From Flavobacteriales bacterium UBA952 (GTDB lineage: Bacteria; Bacteroidota; Bacteroidia; Flavobacteriales_D; Crocinitomicaceae): 64,000 bases of DNA. Under the pieces are notes generated by a model, which was not told the origin of the DNA, made no database searches, and was given only the letters and a program-made list of their open reading frames with translations. The stretch covers positions 62,001-126,000 of the forward strand of contig CAJJBU010000006.1 of NCBI GenBank assembly GCA_905182495.1. Direction: 5' to 3'. Shown here piece by piece: positions 26,568-34,025 of this stretch. The stretch's first letter is position 1. Each line of letters begins with the position of its first letter. Made by a program: the position numbers and the translations under genes.

Positions 26568-27366
26568 ATATTAAATTAGCTGGACCAATTAAATGGACAT
26601 TTGAGAACTCTCCTTGTGAATTACGTTCAAAAGAAATTTGCAAGTCGCCTCCTTTGGTTTTCAATAGAACTGTTCGGACTGACGTATCACGATAATGCGC
26701 ATGAATTAATGCACATGCGGTAGCCCCTGTGCCACAGGATAACGTTTCATGCTCCACCCCCCGCTCATAAGTTGCTATTGATAAGGTATCTGGCCCATGC
26801 ACATACATGAGATTCACATTGATACCATGTTCAAAATATTTCGATGAATTACGTATCCTTTTACCAAAAGAAAGAACATTGGAAGTTGTCAAGTCGCTAA
26901 GCTCATCTACGTAAACAGCAAAATGAGGTGAACCCGTATCCATAAAAAAGGCTTCCTGAGAAGGCGAAATATCTTCACTCATAGATAAAACATACTCTGG
27001 CATGAGGCCGTAGGACATTTGTAATTTGACGTCATCACCACAAAGCAAAGCTTCATGAATTCCGTCAATAGCTTCAAAAGAAAGATTTTCGTTAGCCAGC
27101 AACCCAAGATCACCTGCAAATTTCACTGCACAGCGCGCACCATTGCCACAAAAACTTTTTGAGCCATCAGGATTATAAAAATCCATATAAAAATCATGAT
27201 TGGCATTTCCTTTAATAATAATGACACCATCAGAACCAATTCCAAACTTTCTATCACATAGAAAACGAATCTGACTAAGGTTGAGATCACTATATAAACC
27301 TTCTATGTTATTGATAAGAATGAAATCGTTACCAGTACCTTGATACTTTGAAAAGTTGACCTTCAT
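26545..27366 (-). CDS. dapF: Diaminopimelate epimerase
   Basis: A 273-residue cofactor-independent racemase converting LL- to meso-diaminopimelate for lysine and peptidoglycan synthesis. Two pseudo-symmetric halves each carry a catalytic cysteine: 'SKSFCGNGARCAVKFA' (about 69-84) and 'ETLSCGTGATACALIH' (about 210-225). 'FSKYQGTGNDFILI' at the N-terminus is the usual signature. It is the first gene of a five-gene minus-strand operon that also holds mltG. Confidence 0.96.
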   Translation of the reverse strand: MKVNFSKYQGTGNDFILINNIEGLYSDLNLSQIRFLCDRKFGIGSDGVIIIKGNANHDFYMDFYNPDGSKSFCGNGARCAVKFAGDLGLLANENLSFEAIDGIHEALLCGDDVKLQMSYGLMPEYVLSMSEDISPSQEAFFMDTGSPHFAVYVDELSDLTTSNVLSFGKRIRNSSKYFEHGINVNLMYVHGPDTLSIATYERGVEHETLSCGTGATACALIHAHYRDTSVRTVLLKTKGGDLQISFERNSQGEFSNVHLIGPANLIYEGSISI

Positions 27367-27373
27367 CGCGTAA

Positions 27374-27381
27374 CAAATGTA
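27374..27381 (-). promoter_or_regulatory. TAnnTTTG promoter element of the dapF operon
   Basis: Minus-strand TACATTTG, a full -7 match, ending 7 nt before the dapF ATG at 27366. The message would have almost no leader. Confidence 0.45.
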
Positions 27382-27496
27382 ATCAATATGGTTAGTATTT
27401 CAGTTTAAAAGTGCTTAACAATCTTTAACACCGTCTCTGTACCAAAACAATAGTTTTTGGTGTTAACCTTGTAACAACATAATTATTCAATGACAA

Positions 27497-28978
27497 ATGA
27501 AAAAAAATTCTAGTTTAAAAACAATTGCTTTAGGGTTCACAGGAGGTTTAATGGCTATTATAATCTTTATAGGGTATAATACTCCAAAGCAGCCCCAGTC
27601 AAAGGGGTTATTATCAGATATGGTAATTAACAGGGGGGTAACGGCTCCTATTTATAGAACAAATTTCACTGGATTGGCTACTACTGATTTCAAGGAGGCA
27701 TCTATAAAATCCATAAATTCGGTCGTTCACGTAACAACCAAGGTTGTTCAAACGACCTTCCAAAGAGATATATTTCAAGAGTTCTTTTATGGTCCTGGCG
27801 CTGGAGGAAAAGAATACAAGCAATTTGGAGCCGGAGCCGGTTCAGGCGTAATCATTTCATCTGAGGGTTACATCGTTACAAACAATCACGTTATTGAAAA
27901 TGCAAGCGAAATAGAAGTCACCTTAAATGACAATTCAAAATACACTGCAAAAGTTATCGGAACAGATCCTGCAACAGACATCGCGGTTATTAAAATTGAA
28001 GCCTCAGGCTTATCAGCGATTGTGCTTGGAAATAGTGATCACCTAGCCATTGGAGAGTGGGTATTGGCAGTTGGTAACCCATTTAATTTAACCTCTACTG
28101 TAACTGCAGGAATTGTATCTGCCAAAGCACGAAACATTAATTTATTAAATAGCCCTGATAAAAACGTTGTACCCATTGAATCTTTTATCCAAACTGATGC
28201 AGCAGTAAATCCTGGGAATAGTGGGGGAGCATTGGTAAATACAGCCGGTGAACTCGTAGGAATCAACACCGCTATTGCCTCTCAAACTGGTAGCTATTCT
28301 GGATATTCATTTGCTGTCCCGGTCAACCTTGTTCAAAAAGTAATGCGAGATCTCATAGATTATGGTATTGTTCAACGCGGATATTTAGGGGTTCAAATTA
28401 CTGATATAACGCAGGAGTTGAAGACTGAAAATAACATGCCTAACTTAAAAGGAGTTTATATATCCAAAGTAATCGATGACGGGGGTGCGGATAAGGCAGG
28501 ACTTCGTGAAGGAGATGTCATCTTGAAAATTGGCACAAAGGAGCTAAACTCTTCGGCTGCCTTACAAGAAGAAATTGGAAAAATGAGACCCGGAGACAAA
28601 GTTGCTGTTACGATTAGGAATTCTAAAGGAGAAGAACTTACGAAGGAAATCATTTTAAGAAATAAGGAAGGTTTTACGAAACTAGTATCTAAAGAAGAGA
28701 TTAAAAAGAATGTTGCCTTGGGTGCTACATTTGAAAATCTAAGTTCTAGCGAAAAAAAATCTCTCAAAATTAATCATGGGGTAAAAATTAAAACTTTAAA
28801 CCCTGGGAAATTAAAATCTTTAGGCCTAAAAGAAGGCGTTATAATCACAAAGATAAATAATGAACCTGTTCACGACATAGAGCAACTGACCACAAAGTTA
28901 AATGATTCAAATAGAGGAATTCTTCTGGAAATAATGTCTGAAAGTGGGAAAAGAGACTACGTAGGATTTGGTTTATAA
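27497..28978 (+). CDS. degP: HtrA/Deg family periplasmic serine protease
   Basis: A 493-residue protein anchored or exported by an N-terminal hydrophobic segment (about 9-28). The trypsin-like domain has the triad His131 (TNNHVIE), Asp161 (TDIAVIK) and Ser242 (NPGNSGGAL). Two PDZ domains follow: PDZ1 (about 285-385, 'YLGVQITDI...GVYISKVIDDGGADKAGLREGDVILKI') and a shorter PDZ2 (about 410-490, 'VKIKTLNPGKLKSLGLKEGVIITKIN'). It degrades misfolded envelope proteins. The promoter side contains a 7-bp inverted repeat TAACACC...GGTGTTA (27426-27465) that could be regulatory. DegQ is an equally fair name. Confidence 0.93.
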   Translation: MKKNSSLKTIALGFTGGLMAIIIFIGYNTPKQPQSKGLLSDMVINRGVTAPIYRTNFTGLATTDFKEASIKSINSVVHVTTKVVQTTFQRDIFQEFFYGPGAGGKEYKQFGAGAGSGVIISSEGYIVTNNHVIENASEIEVTLNDNSKYTAKVIGTDPATDIAVIKIEASGLSAIVLGNSDHLAIGEWVLAVGNPFNLTSTVTAGIVSAKARNINLLNSPDKNVVPIESFIQTDAAVNPGNSGGALVNTAGELVGINTAIASQTGSYSGYSFAVPVNLVQKVMRDLIDYGIVQRGYLGVQITDITQELKTENNMPNLKGVYISKVIDDGGADKAGLREGDVILKIGTKELNSSAALQEEIGKMRPGDKVAVTIRNSKGEELTKEIILRNKEGFTKLVSKEEIKKNVALGATFENLSSSEKKSLKINHGVKIKTLNPGKLKSLGLKEGVIITKINNEPVHDIEQLTTKLNDSNRGILLEIMSESGKRDYVGFGL

Positions 28979-29131
28979 GCACCCATTTATTGGGCACGAT
29001 TTTTGGTGTCAAAATCGATGTGTTTTCATTTTAAAAAAAGACTTCGAATATTTTTCATTCTCCTTTTTTTGGTTTTACTTTGTCATCTGCAATTGATTAA
29101 ATTAACTCATTTTAACCCCCCCCTTTAGCTC

Positions 29132-29998
29132 ATGAGACAGCTCAAAATAACTAAATCGATAACGAACCGTGAAAGTCAATCTTTAGATAAATATTTACAA
29201 GATATAGGACGTGAAGATTTGATTACAGCTGAACAAGAAGTCGAACTCGCGAAAAAAATTAAAGCTGGTGATCAACTTGCCTTAGAAAAGCTTACTAGAG
29301 CCAATCTTCGATTCGTTGTTTCAGTTGCAAAACAATATCAAAATCAAGGCCTAACACTTCCGGATTTAATCAACGAAGGAAACCTTGGTTTGATAAAGGC
29401 GGCACAGAAGTTTGATGAAACAAGAGGTTTTAAATTTATTTCATATGCCGTTTGGTGGATTCGTCAGTCGATTCTTCAAGCGCTTGCGGAACAAGCAAGA
29501 ATTGTTCGTCTACCACTAAACCAGGTAGGATCACTAAATAAAATTAATAAGGCATTTTCGAAGCTAGAACAGGAGTATGAAAGACCTCCTTCAGCTGAAG
29601 AACTCGCTGAGGCATTAGAAGTTCCTGAAGACAAAATTAAAGAAAGCCTAAACGTTTCTGGACGCCATGTATCTATGGATGCTCCTTTAACTAGCAATGA
29701 AGATGGCGGTACTTTGATGGATGTAATGGCCAATCATGACGCACCTAAGACAGACCAAGCATTAATGGCAGAGTCACTCCAAAAAGAAATTGAGCGTTCT
29801 TTAAGTACTTTAACAGATAAAGAGCGTGAAATTATTCGATTGTTTTTTGGAATTGGGATGAACCATGGTTTAACCTTAGAGGAAATTGGTTCCAAATTCA
29901 ATTTAACACGTGAACGTGTTCGTCAAATTAAAGAAAAAGCCATTAGACGACTTCGCCACACATCTCGAAATAAACTTCTTAAATCTTACCTAGGATAA
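29132..29998 (+). CDS. rpoD: Primary sigma factor RpoD
   Basis: A 288-residue sigma-70 of the short Bacteroidota type, lacking most of region 1.1 and the non-conserved insert of E. coli RpoD. Region 1.2 has '[27 protein letters not shown]', region 2 has '[17 protein letters not shown]' and '[15 protein letters not shown]', region 3 has '[33 protein letters not shown]', and region 4.2 has '[29 protein letters not shown]'. It directs core transcription from TAnnTTTG promoters like those seen here. A rho-independent terminator follows. Confidence 0.97.
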   Translation: MRQLKITKSITNRESQSLDKYLQDIGREDLITAEQEVELAKKIKAGDQLALEKLTRANLRFVVSVAKQYQNQGLTLPDLINEGNLGLIKAAQKFDETRGFKFISYAVWWIRQSILQALAEQARIVRLPLNQVGSLNKINKAFSKLEQEYERPPSAEELAEALEVPEDKIKESLNVSGRHVSMDAPLTSNEDGGTLMDVMANHDAPKTDQALMAESLQKEIERSLSTLTDKEREIIRLFFGIGMNHGLTLEEIGSKFNLTRERVRQIKEKAIRRLRHTSRNKLLKSYLG

Positions 29999-30005
29999 GG
30001 AATAT

Positions 30006-30029
30006 AAGCTGCCCCCCAATGGGCAGCTT
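30006..30029 (+). terminator. Rho-independent terminator after rpoD
   Basis: A 9-bp stem AAGCTGCCC / GGGCAGCTT with loop CCCAAT, followed by a T-run, 7 bp after the rpoD stop. Confidence 0.88.
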
Positions 30030-30063
30030 TTTTTATTAGAAATCAATCAACAAAACAATAAAA

Positions 30064-31512
30064 ATGAAATTCGAATTGGGTTATGAAAAAGGCTTGCACC
30101 TTCATATAGAAAAAGAGCGAGCAGCTGTAAAGCTTCAAAGTAAAGTAGGAGAACTTCTCTATGAAAAAGGAATTGAATTGGTCCTTTTTAGACATCATTT
30201 AACGGATATTACCATTTCTGAAATCATCAATCTACATGATTACTCTAGAAAAGTGAGCAGTAAACCAATTGATGTCTTTACGACAGCAGATCTAGCAACG
30301 CAGCTTTTGGAGTTAGATATTATTCCTTCAAAATTAGATATCGGAAAGCTTGCCGACGAATGGATTTCGGAAAAAGATTCGTTTACAAATCAAAAAGATT
30401 TTCTTTTGAAAAAGCTTTCAATTTTAGAAGAAAACCAAGAACAACCAGTAAAACCTAGGGACGTTGTACTTTACGGTTTTGGTAGAATTGGCCGACTTGC
30501 TGCAAGGGAACTAATCAAACAAGCAGGTAAAGGCCAGCAGCTTAGATTACGAGCGATTGTAACTCGTAGTTCTAATGACGCTGACATTATAAAAAGAGCA
30601 TCATTATTAAGGAATGATTCAGTGCATGGAGCATTTAAAGGATCGGTTAAAGAAGATTTAGAACAAAAAGCACTCATCATTAATGGACAACTGGTTCATA
30701 TGATTAGTGCAAATACACCGGAAGAGATAGACTATACTGCTTATGGAATTGATAAGGCCTTAATTATTGACAATACAGGAGTTTATACAAACAGAGAGGC
30801 TTTATCCCGTCACCTGAGCGCTAAAGGGATTAATAAAGTACTACTAACTGCTCCTGGAAAGGAAATACCTAACATCGTTTATGGAATCAATCAAGGAGAA
30901 CTTAATTTAGAGGAGGAAGATATTTATTCTGCAGCATCTTGCACGACAAATGCAATTTCTCCTATTTTAAAAGTTATTAATGATAAATTCGGAATTCAAA
31001 AAGGACATATAGAAACCGTACATGCCTATACAAATGACCAGAATTTATTGGACAATATGCATAAAAAACCTAGAAGAGGAAGATCAGCGCAATAAATATG
31101 GTTATTACACCCAGAAGCAGGTAATGCTGTAACTAAGGTTATACCTCAATTAAAAGATAAATTGACAGCAAATGCGGTTCGTGTACCGACACCAAATGGT
31201 TCCTTAGCCATTTTAAGTTTAGATTTAAACACTAAAAGTACGATAGAAGAAATCAATCAGGTGATTCACAATGAAGCCCTTAATGGAGATCTTGTCAATC
31301 AGATCTATTATTCAATGGACAGTGAACTCGTCTCTAATGACATTATTGGAAATACGTGCTGTGCTGTTTTCGATTCACAAGCAACGATAGGATCTAAAGA
31401 TGGAAAAAGTGTCGTTCTATATACATGGTACGACAACGAATACGGTTATACCAAACAAGTCATTAGGCTTGCAAAGTATATAACAAAAGTAAGACGGGCT
31501 ATCTATTATTGA
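30064..31512 (+). pseudogene. gap: Glyceraldehyde-3-phosphate dehydrogenase, two compensating indels
   Basis: The span encodes a 482-codon GAPDH of the Bacteroidota type with a roughly 130-residue N-terminal extension. The NAD domain begins 'DVVLYGFGRIGRLAARELI', the catalytic Cys293 is in 'SAASCTTNAISP', and the C-terminus has 'WYDNEYGYTKQVIRLAKY'. The frame is open to a TAA at 31093-31095 and open again to 31512 in the same frame. Within 22 bp, adding a C at 31090 and removing one C of the CCC at 31110-31112 restores 'SAPINMVIT' joined to 'PEAGNAVTKV', the conserved family sequence. So one missing and one extra C cancel out. Base-calling error is likely; if real, the gene is dead. Confidence 0.88.
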
Positions 31513-31622
31513 TATACTCCTGGCTGCTCTGTTGCTAAGTAAAGGTTGATTAAAGAAATAACAAGTGCAGTAATGGCAATCACTAGCGCTATTGTGCTTC
31601 TTTTACTGTGTCTATCCATCAT
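31506..31622 (-). CDS. Putative 38-residue single-pass membrane peptide
   Basis: A short minus-strand frame starts with two ATG codons (31622 and 31619) and ends TAA TAG. The peptide is a basic N-terminus (MMDRHSKRS), one hydrophobic stretch (TIALVIAITALVISLINLYLA, given here only as its span, residues 10-30) and a short polar tail. This is the layout of small bacterial single-span proteins with N-in orientation. Its end overlaps the GAPDH gene by 7 bp, tail to tail. No promoter or ribosome-binding site is obvious, so it is a candidate only. Confidence 0.4.
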   Translation of the reverse strand: MMDRHSKRSTIALVIAITALVISLINLYLATEQPGVYQ

Positions 31623-31924
31623 ACTACTACTTACGTCTTTATTAATGATTAAGTTTCGTTACTAATTCAATTTTTAATTCGCGTGTAATTTTTCATTATT
31701 CAAGTTTTGTAATAGCAAGTCAAATAATATGTAATGAGACTTATAATTCTAAGCGATCCCACTGTATACGGTCACAAGTTAAAAATCGGGAATGCCCCTA
31801 ATGGAATCAATCGCACCCAAGAGATTTGAATTAATAACAGGAATAGAACTTATGACACTTATAACCATTTAAATTGTATGTTGATAATTTTCGTTTAAAA
31901 CATGCCCCTGTTACTATAATTACC
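31623..31924. other. AT-rich intergenic stretch, no gene seen
   Basis: About 300 bp between the small membrane peptide (or GAPDH) and the promoter of the alpha-oxoamine synthase gene. It has stops in all frames, no tRNA-like fold and no strong inverted repeat that I could find. It probably carries the upstream regions of the two divergent genes. Confidence 0.5.
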
Positions 31925-31932
31925 TAAATTTG
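31925..31932 (+). promoter_or_regulatory. TAnnTTTG promoter element
   Basis: TAAATTTG, a full -7 match, 25 nt before the ATG at 31958. Confidence 0.5.
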
Positions 31933-31957
31933 CAACTGAAATTTTAAGTTTAAAATT

Positions 31958-33208
31958 ATGTCAGCAGATATTTTCGAGAAAATCAAAGAAAACAGAGGCC
32001 CATTAGGGATTCACGCCAAACAATCACATGGATATTTTACATTTCCTAAACTTGAAGGCGAAATTAGCCCTCATATGGTTTTTAGAGGTCGTAAAATGTT
32101 GAATTGGTCACTAAATAACTACTTGGGCTTAGCAAACGACCCTGAAGTCAGACAGTTAGATGCTGAGGTAGCTAAAGAATATGGATTTTCTCATCCAATG
32201 GGAGCTCGTATGATGAGTGGAAATACAGATTTCCATGAAAAACTTGAAGATGAACTTTCAGAATTCGTAGAAAAAGAAGATACAATCTTATGCAATTTCG
32301 GATACCAAGCGGTTCTTTCTTGTATTGACTGCTTAGTCGATCGAAAGGATGTAATCGTTTATGATGCTGAATCACACGCTTGTATTCTAGATGGCGTTCG
32401 ACTGCATATGGGAAAAAGATATGTATTCAAACACAATGATTTAGAAGATTGTGAAAAACAGCTCACACGGGCAACTAAGCTAGCTGAAGAAACAGGTGGG
32501 GCGATCCTATTGATTACCGAAGGTGTTTTTGGAATGCGCGGTGATCAAGGAAAACTTAAAGAAATCGTTGCTCTTAAAGAAAAGTTTAATTTCAGATTAT
32601 TTGTTGATGATGCACATGGAATCGGAACCTTAGGTGCTAAAGGAGGCGGTACAGGTCAAGAACAACATTGTCAAGACGGCATTGATATTTATTTTGGCAC
32701 ATTTGCAAAGTCTTTTGCTTTAATTGGAGGTTTTATTTCTAGTGATGCACAAGTTGTAGAGTATTTACGTTATAATATGAGGTCACAGATTTTTGCGAAA
32801 TCATTACCAATGACACTAGTTAAAGGTGCCTTAAAGCGACTTGAAATCATGAAACGAAGTACCGTTCATAAAGATAAATTGTGGGCGATAACAAATGCTT
32901 TGAAATCAGGCTTGATAGAAAATGGTTTTGAAATAGGACCTTCAAACTCATGTGTTACACCAGTGTATTTAAGTGGCTCGATCCCTGAAGCGACAAATCT
33001 TATTTTTGATTTACGCGAGAATTTCAATATATTTTGTTCGATGGTTGTATATCCTGTTGTACCTAAAGGTATGATTATATTGAGATTGATACCAACGGCT
33101 TCACATACCCTAGAGGATGTCTCTTACACACTTGATTGTTTCTCTAAAATCGTCGGAAAACTGAAGGCCGGAGATTACATTGCAGATGAAATCGCACCTA
33201 TTACATAA
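31958..33208 (+). CDS. Alpha-oxoamine synthase (serine/cysteate palmitoyltransferase-like)
   Basis: A 416-residue PLP enzyme of the AONS/KBL/SPT family that condenses an amino acid with an acyl-CoA and releases CO2. Visible are 'NWSLNNYLGLANDPEVR', 'GFSHPMGARMMSGNTDFHEKLE', the PLP-contacting 'FVDDAHGIGTLG' (about 211-222), and the Schiff-base Lys in 'YFGTFAKSFALIGGF'. The soluble, single-subunit form and the 'GIHAKQSHGYFTFPKLEG' N-terminus fit the Bacteroidota enzymes that start sphingolipid or sulfonolipid synthesis. Whether serine (sphinganine) or cysteate (capnine) is used cannot be told from sequence alone. Biotin synthesis (BioF) is less likely, as no other bio gene is near. Confidence 0.82.
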   Translation: MSADIFEKIKENRGPLGIHAKQSHGYFTFPKLEGEISPHMVFRGRKMLNWSLNNYLGLANDPEVRQLDAEVAKEYGFSHPMGARMMSGNTDFHEKLEDELSEFVEKEDTILCNFGYQAVLSCIDCLVDRKDVIVYDAESHACILDGVRLHMGKRYVFKHNDLEDCEKQLTRATKLAEETGGAILLITEGVFGMRGDQGKLKEIVALKEKFNFRLFVDDAHGIGTLGAKGGGTGQEQHCQDGIDIYFGTFAKSFALIGGFISSDAQVVEYLRYNMRSQIFAKSLPMTLVKGALKRLEIMKRSTVHKDKLWAITNALKSGLIENGFEIGPSNSCVTPVYLSGSIPEATNLIFDLRENFNIFCSMVVYPVVPKGMIILRLIPTASHTLEDVSYTLDCFSKIVGKLKAGDYIADEIAPIT

Positions 33209-33214
33209 TAGCCG

Positions 33215-33916
33215 CTATTGCTTCCGGCAAAGAAGTATCATCTTCTGTAAGGTGGAATCATCCACCTGAAGTGATTTACTTGAATAAAAGTTTGAATTTT
33301 CATGCGACTTTTCTTTAGTAGCTGAAAAATGTATTCCTTTTGGATGGATCGTATCTATAATATCCCTAATATTTTTTTCACGCACGCCACCCCCGGGTAA
33401 AATTTCAATTCTTCCATTTGATAATGAAATAATATCCTTCAAATTTTTCATTCCTTCATCGACATTGATGGCATATCCAGCAGTTAAAATTCGATTAAAC
33501 TTCATGGTGATTAAGTTCTCTAAAGCGACCTTCCAATTTAAGACATCATCAAAGGCTTTATGAAAAGTAAGCTCAATTTTCGGAGTCAAAATTCTAATTT
33601 GCTTTAGAAAAGGGATGTCTAATTTCCTATCCTTATCCAAAGCCCCAACCACTGCCCCCTGAATGCCTAATTTTTGATAAAGGACAAGCTCATCCAAAAT
33701 CTGTTCTTTTTCAAAACTTGAATAACAAAAGTCACCGCTTCTTGGGCGTATTAAAACTTGTGTATTAAATCCGAGATCAAGAGAATATTGAACAAGACCT
33801 AGTGAAGGAGTCAAGCCGCCACAAGACAAGTTTTGACAAATCTCGACACGATCTGCACCATATTTATGAGCCAACATGAGGGACTCATAGCTCGAAACAC
33901 AAATTTCAACGATCAT
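33215..33916 (-). CDS. cutC: CutC family protein
   Basis: A 233-residue TIM-barrel protein. Family motifs are clear: 'IVEICVSSYESLMLAHKYGADRVEICQNLSCGGLTPS' at the N-terminus, 'VLIRPRSGDFCYS', 'GAVVGALDKD', 'LTFHKAFDDV', 'ILTAGYA' and 'IEILPGGGVREKNI'. CutC was first linked to copper tolerance in E. coli, but its biochemical role is unsettled. It is convergent with the oxoamine synthase gene, with only 6 bp between the stops. Confidence 0.93.
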   Translation of the reverse strand: MIVEICVSSYESLMLAHKYGADRVEICQNLSCGGLTPSLGLVQYSLDLGFNTQVLIRPRSGDFCYSSFEKEQILDELVLYQKLGIQGAVVGALDKDRKLDIPFLKQIRILTPKIELTFHKAFDDVLNWKVALENLITMKFNRILTAGYAINVDEGMKNLKDIISLSNGRIEILPGGGVREKNIRDIIDTIHPKGIHFSATKEKSHENSNFYSSKSLQVDDSTLQKMILLCRKQ

Positions 33917-34011
33917 AGCTCCTTTATAAAAGTAATATACAACTGTTTTGTTTACTAAAGATAAGGTTAATTAGGAATAATAAGACGCCAAAATAATGCT
34001 CTAATTTTCCT

Positions 34012-34019
34012 TATATTTG
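34012..34019 (+). promoter_or_regulatory. TAnnTTTG promoter element close to the start codon
   Basis: TATATTTG, a full -7 match, ends 6 nt before the ATG at 34026, so the transcript would have virtually no leader. Confidence 0.45.
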
Positions 34020-34025
34020 CATGCA

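Noticed and set aside
27421..29000. TTTTTGGTGT occurring on both sides of the HtrA gene as a possible insertion-type direct repeat
   Set aside because: Only 10 bp, AT-rich, no flanking element or transposase; likely chance.
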